Origin: Streptomyces coacervatus
GTDB lineage: Bacteria > Actinomycetota > Actinomycetes > Streptomycetales > Streptomycetaceae
NCBI RefSeq assembly: GCF_029223485.1
Contig: NZ_JARHTP010000022.1
Coordinates: 62,001 to 126,000, forward strand
Direction of reading: 5' to 3'
DNA: 64,000 nucleotides
The notes under the pieces are model-generated. The model was not told where the DNA came from. It was given only the letters and a program-made list of their open reading frames with translations, and searched no databases. Shown here one piece after another: positions 50,977-62,645 of this stretch. Both the position numbers and the translations under genes were made by a program. Within the stretch, counting starts at the first letter, position 1; every line of letters begins with the position of its first letter.

Positions 50977-51744
50977 TCAGAGGAACTTGGCCTTGCCCGG
51001 CCCCTCCTCCACGAAGCTCCGCATCCCGCGCTCACGGTCCTCCGTCGCGAACAGCCCCGCGAACCAGTTCCGTTCCACGGCCAGGCCCGTCTCGATGTCC
51101 GTCTCCAGTCCGGTGTCGACCGACTCCTTCGCGGCCCGGAGCGCCATCGCCGGGCCCTGTGCCAGCCTCGCCGCCCACTCGTGCGCGGCAGTGTAGACCT
51201 CCTCGGCCGACACCACCCGGTCCACCAGACCCAGCGTCAGCGCCTCGTCCGCCTTGACCATACGGCCGGTGAAGATCAGGTCCTTGGCCTTCGACGGGCC
51301 GATCAGACGGGACAGCCGCTGGGTGCCGCCGGCGCCCGGGATCAGGCCCAGCAGGATCTCCGGCTGCCCCAGCTTGGCGTTCTCGGCGGCAATCCGGTAG
51401 TCCGCGCACAGCGCCAACTCGCAGCCGCCGCCGAGCGCATAGCCGGTGATCGCCGCGACCACCGGCTTGGGGATGCGGGCCACCGCCGTGAACGAGTCCT
51501 GCAGGGCGCGGGCGCGCAGGACCATCGCCGTGTGGTCCATGTTCTGCATTTCCTTGATGTCCGCACCCGCCGCGAACACCTTCTCCCCGCCGTACACGAT
51601 CACGGCCCGTACGTCGTCGCGACGGGTCGCTTCCTCGGCGAGTTCCTTCAGCCGGTCCTGGGTGGCGACGTCCAGCGCGTTCATCGGCGGACGGTCGAGG
51701 CGGATGGTGCCGACGCCTTCGGCGACTTCGAGATTCACGGTCAT
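50977..51744 (-). CDS. Enoyl-CoA hydratase/isomerase family protein
   Basis: 255 aa, normal length for the crotonase family. The oxyanion-hole segments FAAGADIKEM and ALGGGCELALCADYRIA, the catalytic Glu region LGQPEILLGLIPGAGGTQRL and the C-terminal SFVEEGPGKAKF are all present. Both catalytic glutamates (CELAL and QPEIL) are kept, so it should hydrate trans-2-enoyl-CoA in beta-oxidation. Confidence 0.93.
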   Translation of the reverse strand: MTVNLEVAEGVGTIRLDRPPMNALDVATQDRLKELAEEATRRDDVRAVIVYGGEKVFAAGADIKEMQNMDHTAMVLRARALQDSFTAVARIPKPVVAAITGYALGGGCELALCADYRIAAENAKLGQPEILLGLIPGAGGTQRLSRLIGPSKAKDLIFTGRMVKADEALTLGLVDRVVSAEEVYTAAHEWAARLAQGPAMALRAAKESVDTGLETDIETGLAVERNWFAGLFATEDRERGMRSFVEEGPGKAKFL

Positions 51745-51772
51745 GCAGGCAGGTTAACGGGCATTAACGACG

Positions 51773-51808
51773 ACGGCCCCGGTGCCGTACCTCACACACC
51801 GGGGCCGT
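51773..51808. terminator. Hairpin terminator between hydratase and L,D-transpeptidase genes
   Basis: ACGGCCCCGGTG (51773-51784) pairs perfectly with CACCGGGGCCGT (51797-51808). It lies 14 bp past the stop of the L,D-transpeptidase gene. Confidence 0.8.
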
Positions 51809-51822
51809 AGATCAGAAGTCGC

Positions 51823-53064
51823 TCACGACTTCCACTTCTCCCACGAAATGTTCCAGCCGTTGAGGCCGTTGGCCGGATCGACCGTCGCGTCATGGGCGTT
51901 CTTCACGACCACCACGTCGCCGATGATCGAGTGGCTGTAGAACCAGGCCGCCGGTGTGCCGCTGTCGTAGCCGCCGCGCACGTCGCGCAGGCCGATGCAG
52001 CCGTGGCTGGCGTTGTAGTTGCCGAAGGCGTCGCCGCCCCAGTAGTTGCCGTGGGCGAACGTGCCCGAGTCGGTCAGGCGGATGGCGTGGGGCACGTCCT
52101 TGATGTCGTACTCCTTGCCGTAGCCCACCGTCTCGCTGTTCATCCGCGTCTCGGTGAACTTCTCGCTCATGACCATCTGGCCGTTCCAGGTGTCGTATCC
52201 CGGCTTGCCGGTGGTGACCGGGATGGTCTTGATGACCTTGCCGTCCTGGGTGACCTTCATCGTGTGCTTCTTGGCGTCCACATAGGAGACCTGGTCGCGG
52301 CCGATGGTGAACTTCACCGTCTTGGCCTGCGAGCCGTAGACGCCGGAGCGGCCCTCGACACCGTCGAGGTTCAGCTTGACCGTGACCTTGGTGCCGGACT
52401 TCCAGTACTGCTCGGGGCGGAAGTCGAGGCGGTCGTTGCCGAACCAGTGGCCCTCGACGTCGACGGCCGGCTCGGTCTTGATGCTGATGGCCTTCTCGAC
52501 GTCCTCGGGGTGCGTGATGCCCCGGGTGAAGCGGATGGAGAACGGCATGCCCACGCCGACGGTGGAGCCGTCCTCGGGGACGTAGGTGCCGATGAAGGTG
52601 TTCTTCGGGGTCAGTGTGGTGAAGCTGGAGTCCTCGGCCGCCACCAGGCCCGCGGAGTCCTTGGCGACCGCGTGCACCGTGTACTTGGTGGAGGCCGCCA
52701 GGTGGGTGGACGGCGTCCAGCCGGTGCCGCCGCCCGTGACGGTCCCGGATATCTCCGCGCCCTTGGGGTCCTTGACCTCGACGGTGGTCAGCTTGCCCTT
52801 GCCGACGCTGACCTTGAGGGCTCCGCTGGTGTCGACGGACTTTGCGCCGTCCTTGGGGGCGATGGTGACGACGGCCTGCGACTGCTTGCTCTGCGCCGAG
52901 CCCGCGTCCTTGCCCTTGCCGTCACCGGAAGATCCGGAACCCGAACCGCCCCCTCCGCACGCGGTGACGGCCAGCACCAGCACCCCGGATATCAGTGCCA
53001 ACAGTCCCTTGCCCCCACGCCCGCGCGCGTCAACCGACGCCCCCGATATCGGCCGCACGTTCAA
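51823..53064 (-). CDS. L,D-transpeptidase lipoprotein 1 (Ig-like plus YkuD)
   Basis: 413 aa. The lipobox AVTAC is followed by a Gly/Ser/Lys linker, Ig-like domains (from VVTIAPKDGAKSVDTSG, and TFIGTYVPEDGSTVGVGMPF) and a YkuD catalytic domain. The active-site motif ASHGCIGLRD places the nucleophile at about Cys356, with HGNYWGGDAF before it. It should form 3-3 cross-links in peptidoglycan. A close paralogue lies immediately upstream. Confidence 0.93.
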   Translation of the reverse strand: MNVRPISGASVDARGRGGKGLLALISGVLVLAVTACGGGGSGSGSSGDGKGKDAGSAQSKQSQAVVTIAPKDGAKSVDTSGALKVSVGKGKLTTVEVKDPKGAEISGTVTGGGTGWTPSTHLAASTKYTVHAVAKDSAGLVAAEDSSFTTLTPKNTFIGTYVPEDGSTVGVGMPFSIRFTRGITHPEDVEKAISIKTEPAVDVEGHWFGNDRLDFRPEQYWKSGTKVTVKLNLDGVEGRSGVYGSQAKTVKFTIGRDQVSYVDAKKHTMKVTQDGKVIKTIPVTTGKPGYDTWNGQMVMSEKFTETRMNSETVGYGKEYDIKDVPHAIRLTDSGTFAHGNYWGGDAFGNYNASHGCIGLRDVRGGYDSGTPAAWFYSHSIIGDVVVVKNAHDATVDPANGLNGWNISWEKWKS

Positions 53065-53227
53065 ATCGTTCTCCCCTCATCGGGCCTGGTCGGGCCCGCA
53101 CCCCGCGCGTACCGCGCGCGCATTGGCGCAATTTAACCCCAAAGGTTTTGGGGATCGTGTCAGGTGAAGGTCACCGTTCAGTCGCAACATCGGCCAGGCG
53201 CCTGCCTCATCCCCGTCTCCCCTCTGG

Positions 53228-54490
53228 TTACTTGACCGCGCCGCCCGCCTTCCACTCCTTCCAACCCATATTCCACCCTCCGAGGCCGTTGTCAGGAGCG
53301 ACCTTTTTGTCATTGCTGTGGACGACCTGGATGACGTCCCCGACGAGACTGCGGTCGAAGAACCAGCCGGCCGGGGTGTCGGAGCTGCCGCCCTTGACGT
53401 CCATGAGCCCCACGCACCCGTGGCTGACGTTGACGTGCCCGGGGGCGTTCGGCGCCCAGTAGTTGCCGTGCAGGAAGGTGCCGGAGTCGGTGAGGCGCAG
53501 GGCGTGCGGAACGTCCGGGATGTCGTACTCGCCCTTGCCGTTCTCCTTCTTGAAGCCGACCGTCGCGCCGTTCATCCGGGTCAGCTCCAGCATCTCCATC
53601 ACCACCATCTTCCCGTTGTAGGTGGTGTGCTTGGGCGCCCCGGCCGTGATCGGCACGGTGGCGAGGAGCGCCCCGTCCCGCCGTACCTGCATGGTGTGCG
53701 CGGCCGCGTCGACCAGGGAGATCTGGCTGCGGCCGACGGTGAAGGAGAACGTCTTGTACTGCAGCCCGTAGACGCCGGGCGCGCCCTCGACGTCGCGCAG
53801 CCGCAGGGAGACGGTGACCTGGGTGCCGGGCTTCCAGTACCGCTCGGGGCGGAAGTCGAGGCGGTCCTTGCCGAACCAGTGCGGGCGGATCTCGACCGGC
53901 GGCCTCGCGGTGACCTGGACGGCGCGCTCGACGGTGGCGCGGTGTTCGATCTCGCGGTTGAACTCCAGGGAAACGATCATTCCGGTGCCGACCGTGGAAC
54001 GGTTCTCCGGGGTGACGTACGCGATGAAGCGCTCGTCGGGAACGTCCGTGGTGAACGTCGCGTGCCGTGCGGACCTGCGGCCGTGGCCGTCCAGGGCCAC
54101 CGCGTCGACCGTGTACTTGGCGGCGAGTGCGAGTCTGCGCTCGTCGGGTTCCCAGCTCAGGCCGTCCTCGGAGATACGGCCGGGCACCTCGGAGTCCTGC
54201 GCGTCCTGCGACTTGACGACCTTGACCGACTCCAGTCGTCCGCCCGGCACCCGCACCTGGAGTGTGCGGCCGGGCCGGACGCCCTTGCTGCCGTCGTCAG
54301 GGGAGATCCGGATGACGTCCTCGGGTGCCGGGGGTTTGCCGAGTACCTCGCCGATGTCACTCCGCTCCGCCGGGTTCGAAGAGCAGCCTGCGGCTCCGGC
54401 CAGCAGCCCTGCCCATGTCAGTACGGCGGCCAGCGCGGCCCCTGCGCGCCATGCGCGCTGTGCGCGCCCTTGTGCATGCCTCTGCCTCAC
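53228..54490 (-). CDS. L,D-transpeptidase lipoprotein 2 (Ig-like plus YkuD)
   Basis: 420 aa, GTG start. The lipobox AGAAGC is preceded by a basic leader, and the Ig-like and YkuD domains match paralogue 1 (RFIAYVTPENRSTVGTGM, HGNYWAPNAPGHVNVSHGC). The nucleophile is about Cys359 in VSHGCVGLMD. The tandem pair shares domain order and the C-terminal NGLGGWNMGWKEWK ending, clearly a duplication. It is divergent from glgX. Confidence 0.93.
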   Translation of the reverse strand: MRQRHAQGRAQRAWRAGAALAAVLTWAGLLAGAAGCSSNPAERSDIGEVLGKPPAPEDVIRISPDDGSKGVRPGRTLQVRVPGGRLESVKVVKSQDAQDSEVPGRISEDGLSWEPDERRLALAAKYTVDAVALDGHGRRSARHATFTTDVPDERFIAYVTPENRSTVGTGMIVSLEFNREIEHRATVERAVQVTARPPVEIRPHWFGKDRLDFRPERYWKPGTQVTVSLRLRDVEGAPGVYGLQYKTFSFTVGRSQISLVDAAAHTMQVRRDGALLATVPITAGAPKHTTYNGKMVVMEMLELTRMNGATVGFKKENGKGEYDIPDVPHALRLTDSGTFLHGNYWAPNAPGHVNVSHGCVGLMDVKGGSSDTPAGWFFDRSLVGDVIQVVHSNDKKVAPDNGLGGWNMGWKEWKAGGAVK

Positions 54491-54683
54491 GGCGTACCCA
54501 ACGACGGGGGCGCTCCGCGGGTTGTGCCGTTAGGTCGTCTTTCGTCTGCGGCGCCATTGTGGCTGGTCGCGCCCCGCGGCGGAGCCGCTGATGTCACGGT
54601 CCCGCGCCCCTATAGGGGCGCTGCTGCACCGGATGAGACTTCGCCCCCCGTGCTCTGGGCAGAACAGTGGGGAGGACGACGCA

Positions 54684-56999
<2,316 letters not shown>

Positions 57000-57075
57000 G
57001 GGAGGTTCGCCCCCGCCGCCCCTGGGGGCTGCCGCCCCCAGACCCCCGCTTCGGCCTGAACGGCCTCGTCCCGAG

Positions 57076-57711
57076 CTAGCCGAGGATCCCCCGCTGATAC
57101 GCCGTCGCGACCGCCGCCGCGCGGTCGTTGACGCCCAGCTTGGCGTACAGGTGGGTGAGATGGGTCTTCACGGTCGCCTCGCTGATGAACAGTTCGCGGG
57201 CGATCTCGCGGTTGGACGTGCCCCTGGCGACCAGGGCGAGGACCTCGCGTTCGCGGGTGGACAGGGGCTCGTTGCCGGGGGCTCGGACGGCTGACACCAG
57301 GCGGGACGCCACTGCCGGGGAGAGGACCGTACGTCCCTCGGCGGCGGCGCGGACAGCCGTGAACAGTTCGTCGCGCGGGGCGTCCTTCAGCAGATAGCCC
57401 GTCGCGCCCGCCTCGATCGCGGGCAGGGTGTCCGAGTCGGTGTCGTACGTCGTCAGGACCAGGACCTTGGCGCGGGCACCGCGCCGGGTGAGTTCGCGGA
57501 TGGCGTCCACCCCTCCGCCGCCGGGCATCCGCAGATCCATCAGGATCACGTCCGGGTCGAGGGCCTCGGCCCCGGCGACGGCCTCGACGCCGTCGGCCGC
57601 CTCGCCGAGGACCCGGAAGCCCGGCGCGGACTCGAACATGCCGCGCAGACCGTCCCGTACGACGGGATGGTCGTCGACGATCAACAGGGAGATCAACGGC
57701 TCGTCACTCAT
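57076..57711 (-). CDS. NarL-family response regulator
   Basis: 211 aa. The receiver domain has the acidic pair IVDDHPVVRDG, the phosphorylation site Asp59 (VILMDLRMPGGG) and the conserved Lys in LLKDAPRDEL. The C-terminal LuxR HTH (STREREVLALVARGTSNREIA) binds DNA. It overlaps the histidine kinase gene by 8 bp and closes a four-gene operon with an ABC exporter, its probable target. Confidence 0.94.
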   Translation of the reverse strand: MSDEPLISLLIVDDHPVVRDGLRGMFESAPGFRVLGEAADGVEAVAGAEALDPDVILMDLRMPGGGGVDAIRELTRRGARAKVLVLTTYDTDSDTLPAIEAGATGYLLKDAPRDELFTAVRAAAEGRTVLSPAVASRLVSAVRAPGNEPLSTREREVLALVARGTSNREIARELFISEATVKTHLTHLYAKLGVNDRAAAVATAYQRGILG

Positions 57712-58969
57712 GGCGGACCAACGGTACGCGAGCCGACAACGCGGTGCCGTGGCCCGGTTCCGACTCCACGGTCAGGGAACCCGCGATGCGTTCGGCGCGG
57801 GCGCGCATGCCGTCGAGGCCGAAGCCGCCCGCGCGGGTGCGGGCGGGGAGGGCCAGGGGGTCGAAGCCGGTGCCGTCGTCGCGGATGTCGAGGATGACCT
57901 CGTCGCCCAGGAAGGAGAGGGTGACGCCGACGCGGGCGGCGCGGGCGTGGCGGGCCGCGTTGGAGAGGGCCTCCTGGACGATACGGAGCAGCGTGGCCGC
58001 GACCTCCTCGTGGAGCTGTTCCGTGATTCCGGTGACCGTGAACTCGGCGCGTACGCCCGTCCGTTCGCCCCATTCGGCGACCGTCTTCTTCAGGGCCTCC
58101 GGCAGCCCGTCGTTCTCCAGCGCCACCGGCGCCAGGTTGTGCACGGAACGGCGGGCCTCGCCGAGGCTGTGCCGGGCCAGCTCCATGGCGCGGCCCATGT
58201 GCTCGCGGGCCTGGTCCCGGTCGGGCGTGTTCGCGACCACCTGGAGCTGGGCGATGATGCCGGTCAGCCCTTGGGCGATGGTGTCGTGGATCTCAGCGGC
58301 CAGGCGCCGGCGCTCGTCGGCGACCCCGGCCTCCCTTGCCTGGACGAGGAGTTGGGCGTGCAGGGCGGCGTTCTCGTCGAGGGCCTGCTGCAACGCCGCG
58401 TTGGTGCGTTCGAGCTCGGTGATGGTCTCGGTGCGCTCGCGGGCCCGCTGCTGCTCCTGGTCGGTGAGATGGGCGACCACCATCTGCAGGCCGGAGTTGG
58501 CGACCAGCAGTCCGGCGAAGACGACCCACTGGGCCAGGCTCTCGAACGGCATCCCCCCGGCCTGCGCACCGGCCACGGTGACCGCGCTCGCCAGCAGTCC
58601 GAGCCGCTGCCACAACCTGCCCGGGATCGTCTCGTCGGCGTCCATGTAGCCGGCGGCGGCGTAGAAGGCGAAGACCCCGCTGATCCAGGTGAGGGCGAAG
58701 GCCAGGGCCCAGCGGACGACGTAGTACGCCGTCCCGGTCCGGGACGGCGTCCGGCGGCGGTCGCCGCGGCGGAGGCGGGTGGAGTGCCACCAGAGCTGGA
58801 GCCCGACCGCGGCGGCGATCAGGAACCAGGCGGTGTACCACGTGGCCGCACTGGTCCCCGCACCGGCCGAGGCGACCCCGAGGACGACGCTGATGCCGAG
58901 CAGCCCGTAGGGCCCCCAGGTGTGCAACTGGTCCCAGCGCCGGTCGATCCGGCTGTCCGCGACGGTCAT
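57704..58969 (-). CDS. Membrane histidine kinase (HPK7/NarX-like)
   Basis: 421 aa from ATG 58969. About five or six N-terminal helices (residues ~20-165), a coiled coil (TETITELERTNAALQQALDE), the HisKA_3 box AAEIHDTIAQGLTGII with His228, and a HATPase domain (LRIVQEALSNAARHARA, DDGTGFDP, GFGLDGMRARAERI). It phosphorylates the overlapping response regulator and probably senses the cell envelope or an exported compound. Confidence 0.93.
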   Translation of the reverse strand: MTVADSRIDRRWDQLHTWGPYGLLGISVVLGVASAGAGTSAATWYTAWFLIAAAVGLQLWWHSTRLRRGDRRRTPSRTGTAYYVVRWALAFALTWISGVFAFYAAAGYMDADETIPGRLWQRLGLLASAVTVAGAQAGGMPFESLAQWVVFAGLLVANSGLQMVVAHLTDQEQQRARERTETITELERTNAALQQALDENAALHAQLLVQAREAGVADERRRLAAEIHDTIAQGLTGIIAQLQVVANTPDRDQAREHMGRAMELARHSLGEARRSVHNLAPVALENDGLPEALKKTVAEWGERTGVRAEFTVTGITEQLHEEVAATLLRIVQEALSNAARHARAARVGVTLSFLGDEVILDIRDDGTGFDPLALPARTRAGGFGLDGMRARAERIAGSLTVESEPGHGTALSARVPLVRHE

Positions 58970-58994
58970 CTCCCCAGTCTGCACGGCCGGCCGC

Positions 58995-59729
58995 CTACTC
59001 CCAGCGGAACCAGCGGCTCGCGGCCCCGGTCAGCAGCAGGATCCACATCGCCAGCACGCCCAGGTGCCCCCAGCCCGGCCAGTGCCCGGCCGCGGCCTGG
59101 TTCAGGGCCTGCGCGGCCGCTCCGAAGGGCGTGTATCCGACGATCCGGGCCATCAGGTGCGGCATGGCCTGCGTCGGCAGCCACACTCCCGCGCAGAACA
59201 TCGACGGGAAGAAGACGGCCGAGCCGATCGCGCCCGCGATCTTCGTCGTACGGGACAGCGCCGACACCACCGATCCGAGAGCGAGGGCGACCAGGACGGC
59301 CAGCAGCAGGGCGAGGACGTATCCGAAGGGCTGTTTGGGCAGTCGTACGTCGAAGCCGAGGCGCCCCACCGCGAGGGAGAGCAGCGCCGATGCGAGGGCG
59401 GCTCCGCCGTACACCAGCATCTGCGCGGACAGCAGGGTGGACGGGCGGACCGGTGTGGTGGCCATCCGGCGCAGGATGCCGCGCTCGCGGTAGCCGGTGA
59501 GGGTCTGCGGCATCGACTGCAGTCCGCCGACGATCATGCCGAGCAGGACGGCGACCGGGACGTAGACGTCGATGGTGCGCAGACCGCCGAGGTCGCCGTG
59601 GTGGTCCCGGAAGGACGGGATGGAGCCGAGGATGACGAGGAGGAGGGTCGGGAAGAGCAGGATCCAGAAGAGGGCGCCGGGTTCGCGGCGGAACAGGCGG
59701 ATCTCGGTCTTCAGTACGGCGGTGCTCAT
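58995..59729 (-). CDS. ABC-2 type transporter permease
   Basis: 244 aa with six hydrophobic segments and the ABC-2 pattern (ALFWILLFPTLLLVILG, GYRERGILRRMATTPVRP, FCAGVWLPTQAMPHLM). Its ATG overlaps the stop of the ATPase gene (ATGA). With the ATPase it forms an exporter, perhaps for an antimicrobial peptide or lipid, regulated by the two-component system 25 bp downstream. Confidence 0.92.
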   Translation of the reverse strand: MSTAVLKTEIRLFRREPGALFWILLFPTLLLVILGSIPSFRDHHGDLGGLRTIDVYVPVAVLLGMIVGGLQSMPQTLTGYRERGILRRMATTPVRPSTLLSAQMLVYGGAALASALLSLAVGRLGFDVRLPKQPFGYVLALLLAVLVALALGSVVSALSRTTKIAGAIGSAVFFPSMFCAGVWLPTQAMPHLMARIVGYTPFGAAAQALNQAAAGHWPGWGHLGVLAMWILLLTGAASRWFRWE

Positions 59730-60631
59730 GCGGTTGCCTCCTTCGTCAGGTCGAGGAACGCGTCGTCGAGCGTGGCGTCCACGACGCGGAGCTGGTGGGC
59801 GGTGATGCGGTGGCGGGCGAGGAGGGTGATGACGGCGTTGACCGTCTCGTCGGTGCCGGAGAGGGTGATACGGCCGTCCTTGTGCTCGATCGAGGCGAGC
59901 GCGGGAAGCGCGTTGAGGTCACGGTCGTCCAGTGGTGCGGACGGGGTGAAGCTGATGACGGTGGCTCCCGCCGAGCGCCGGATGAGGCCCGCCGGGGTGT
60001 CCAGGGCGGCCACCCGTCCCTTGTCGATCACGGCGATCCGGTCGCACAGGCGCTGCGCCTCCTCCATGAAGTGGGTGACGAGAAGGACCGTCACCCCGCC
60101 TGCCCGGACGTCCTCGATCAGCTGCCAGGTGTCCCGACGGGCCCGCGGGTCCAGACCGGTCGTCAGCTCGTCCAGGACGACGACCCGCGGGTTGCCGATC
60201 AGGGCGAGCGCGATGAACAGGCGCTGCTTCTGGCCGCCGGAGAGCTTGGCGAACCGGGTGGTCAACTTGGCGGTCAGGCCGAGGCGTTCGGCGAGCGGCG
60301 CCCAGTCGAGCGGGCTCGGGTAGAAGGAGGCGTACAGCTCCAGGGCTTCTCGGACGGTGAGCTTGGCCTGCAGTTCGCTCTCCTGGAGCTGGGCACCCAG
60401 GACGCGCGCCACGCGTGCGTGGTCGGCGACGGGGTCGAGGCCGGTGACGCGGACGTGGCCGGCGTCGGGGACCCTGAGCCCCTCGACGCACTCGACGGTG
60501 GTGGTCTTGCCGGCGCCGTTCGGGCCGAGGATCCCGAAGATCTCGCCCTCCTCGACGGCGAAGGAGACACCGTCGACGACGGGCCGGCCGTCGTAGGACT
60601 TGCGCAGTTCGGTGACTTCGATGACGGGCAT
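59726..60631 (-). CDS. ABC exporter ATP-binding protein
   Basis: 301 aa from MPVIEVTELRKSYDG. Walker A GPNGAGKTTT, signature KLSGGQKQRLFIALALIGNP and Walker B VVVLDELTTGLDP are intact; the Walker B aspartate is followed by Glu. A C-terminal domain typical of DrrA-like exporters follows. It is the first gene of the exporter/two-component operon. A near-perfect 20-bp palindrome lies 57 bp upstream of the start. Confidence 0.92.
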   Translation of the reverse strand: MPVIEVTELRKSYDGRPVVDGVSFAVEEGEIFGILGPNGAGKTTTVECVEGLRVPDAGHVRVTGLDPVADHARVARVLGAQLQESELQAKLTVREALELYASFYPSPLDWAPLAERLGLTAKLTTRFAKLSGGQKQRLFIALALIGNPRVVVLDELTTGLDPRARRDTWQLIEDVRAGGVTVLLVTHFMEEAQRLCDRIAVIDKGRVAALDTPAGLIRRSAGATVISFTPSAPLDDRDLNALPALASIEHKDGRITLSGTDETVNAVITLLARHRITAHQLRVVDATLDDAFLDLTKEATA

Positions 60632-60688
60632 GGGTTCAGAGTCGCGGGGAGGCGGTGGGCGCCACATCGGCCGTCACGCTCGAAGAGA

Positions 60689-60708
60689 CATCGACCGATC
60701 GGTTGATG
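60689..60708. promoter_or_regulatory. 20-bp near-perfect palindrome between divergent ABC operons
   Basis: CATCG-ACCGATCGGT-TGATG: the central 10 bp and outer 4 bp arms are complementary, with one mismatched pair. It lies between the exporter/two-component operon and the ABC half-transporter pair and is a probable dimeric repressor operator. No TetR gene is adjacent. Confidence 0.55.
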
Positions 60709-60836
60709 CGCGGCTACGACCCCTGCTGCCGCGGCGTCCGACCCCTCGAACGCGCAGGTCGTAGGACCAGCGGCCGATTCGGGTCCGGCCAAAACTCGGT
60801 GGGCGTTGTCAGTGCCGGTCCGTAGGCTCACAGACG

Positions 60837-62645
60837 ATGCCCACGACACGTGCAACCACCAAGGAACCCCCGAAGACCGGCGACCGATCCGCCGTACGCA
60901 CGCTGCTGCGCCTGTGGCCGTACGTACGGCCCGTGCGGGTGCGGCTGTTCACCGCCGCGTTCGTCGCCGTGCTCGCCTCGTGCACGGGGCTCGTGATCCC
61001 GCTTGTCCTGAAGTGGATGGTCGACGGGCCGGTCGCGGACCGGGATCCGGCGGGCGTGTGGCTCGGGGCGCTGTACCTGCTGCTCCTCGGGCTCGCGGAG
61101 GCGCTGCTGTTCGGGCTGCGGCGGTGGCTGGTGGCGCGGCCGCTCTCCGGCATCGAGGCGGGGATGCGGGCGGATCTGTACCGGCATCTGCAGCGGCTGC
61201 CGGTCGCCTTCCACGACCGGTGGGCGTCGGGGCAGCTGCTGTCGCGGGGCACGACGGATCTGATGCTGCTGCGTATGTTCCTCGCCTTTCCACTGACGTT
61301 CCTGCTGGTCAACGGGGTGACGATTCTCGTCGGCGTGGTGATCATGCTGCTGCAGGACTGGACGCTCGGGCTGGTGATCCTGGGGCCGGCCGTCCCCGTG
61401 ATGGTCACCTGCCTGATCTTCGAGAGGCGGTACGCCCATGTGGCGCGGCTCGCGCAGGACCAGGTCGGCGATCTGACGACGGTCGTCGAGGAGAGCGTGC
61501 TCGGGATCCGGATCATCAAGGGGTTCGGGCGGCACCGCAGCCAGGCGCGGGCGTTCCGGGAGCTGTCGCGGACGCTGCGGGGGACGGAGCTGCGGAAGGC
61601 TCGGCTGCTCGCCACGATCTGGGGGGTCATTGTGACGCTGCCGGAGGTGGCTATTGGGGCGGCGTTGGTGCTGGGGGCGGTGCAGGTTGCCGATGGTTCG
61701 CTGTCCGCGGGGACGTTGGTGGCCTTCTTGTCGACGGCGCTTGCTCTGCGGTGGCCGGTGGATTCCATCGGGTTCTTGCTTGCGATGAGCCAGGAGGCGG
61801 CGACCGCCACGGAGCGGTACTTCGAGGTAATGGACGAGGCCCCTGAGGAGCCGACCGCTGTACCAAGCACCGACTCAACTGGCGGGAAGGACAACGGACT
61901 TCGGTTTCACGACGTGCGTTTCCGCTACCCCGACGCCCCCTACGACTCCCCTCCCGTCCTCGACCGCATAGACCTCCACATCCGCCCCGGCGAGTCCATG
62001 GCTCTGGTGGGCGCCACTGGCAGCGGCAAGACGACCCTCACTGCTCTCGTGCCCCGTCTCCACGAGGTCACGTCCGGCCGGATAACCCTGGACGGTGAGG
62101 ACATCACCGCGATGTCCCGGGAAGCGCTGCGCGCCCTCGTCGCCGTCGCCTTCGAGGAGCCCACGCTCTTCTCCGCGAGCGTCGGGGACAACGTGCTCAT
62201 GGGAGCCGCCGACAGTGCGGGTGCCGCCGAGCTGAATCGGGCGCTCTCCGTTGCGCAGGCCGACTTCGCGCATGCGTTGCCTCAGGGGACGGACACCCAG
62301 GTCGGCGAGCAGGGCCTCAGTCTCTCCGGTGGGCAGCGGCAGCGGCTGGCGCTGGCGCGGGCCGTCGTGGGAAGACCCAGGTTCCTCGTTCTGGACGACC
62401 CCTTGTCCGCCCTCGACGTGCACACCGAGGCCGCTGTCGAGGCCGCCCTGCGGGACGTCCTCGCGGACACCACGGCGCTGATCGTGGCCCACCGCCCGTC
62501 CACTGTGCTGCTCGCCGACCGCGTCGCGCTGCTCTCCCGCGGCCGGATCACCGCCGTCGGCACACACCACGAACTGCTGCGCTCGAACGCCGAGTACGCC
62601 CACCTCATGTCCGGTACCGGGGAAGCGGAGGAAGACGACCGATGA
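60837..62645 (+). CDS. ABC half-exporter 1 (fused TM and ATPase)
   Basis: 602 aa. An N-terminal six-helix ABC_membrane domain (from VRPVRVRLFTAAFVAVLASC) is fused to a nucleotide-binding domain with Walker A GATGSGKTTL, signature LSLSGGQRQRLALARAVVGRP and Walker B LVLDDPLSALD. The residue after Walker B is Asp, not Glu (DDPLSALD), often a degenerate catalytic site. It overlaps the next ABC gene (ATGA), so the two probably form a heterodimeric exporter. Confidence 0.93.
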   Translation: MPTTRATTKEPPKTGDRSAVRTLLRLWPYVRPVRVRLFTAAFVAVLASCTGLVIPLVLKWMVDGPVADRDPAGVWLGALYLLLLGLAEALLFGLRRWLVARPLSGIEAGMRADLYRHLQRLPVAFHDRWASGQLLSRGTTDLMLLRMFLAFPLTFLLVNGVTILVGVVIMLLQDWTLGLVILGPAVPVMVTCLIFERRYAHVARLAQDQVGDLTTVVEESVLGIRIIKGFGRHRSQARAFRELSRTLRGTELRKARLLATIWGVIVTLPEVAIGAALVLGAVQVADGSLSAGTLVAFLSTALALRWPVDSIGFLLAMSQEAATATERYFEVMDEAPEEPTAVPSTDSTGGKDNGLRFHDVRFRYPDAPYDSPPVLDRIDLHIRPGESMALVGATGSGKTTLTALVPRLHEVTSGRITLDGEDITAMSREALRALVAVAFEEPTLFSASVGDNVLMGAADSAGAAELNRALSVAQADFAHALPQGTDTQVGEQGLSLSGGQRQRLALARAVVGRPRFLVLDDPLSALDVHTEAAVEAALRDVLADTTALIVAHRPSTVLLADRVALLSRGRITAVGTHHELLRSNAEYAHLMSGTGEAEEDDR

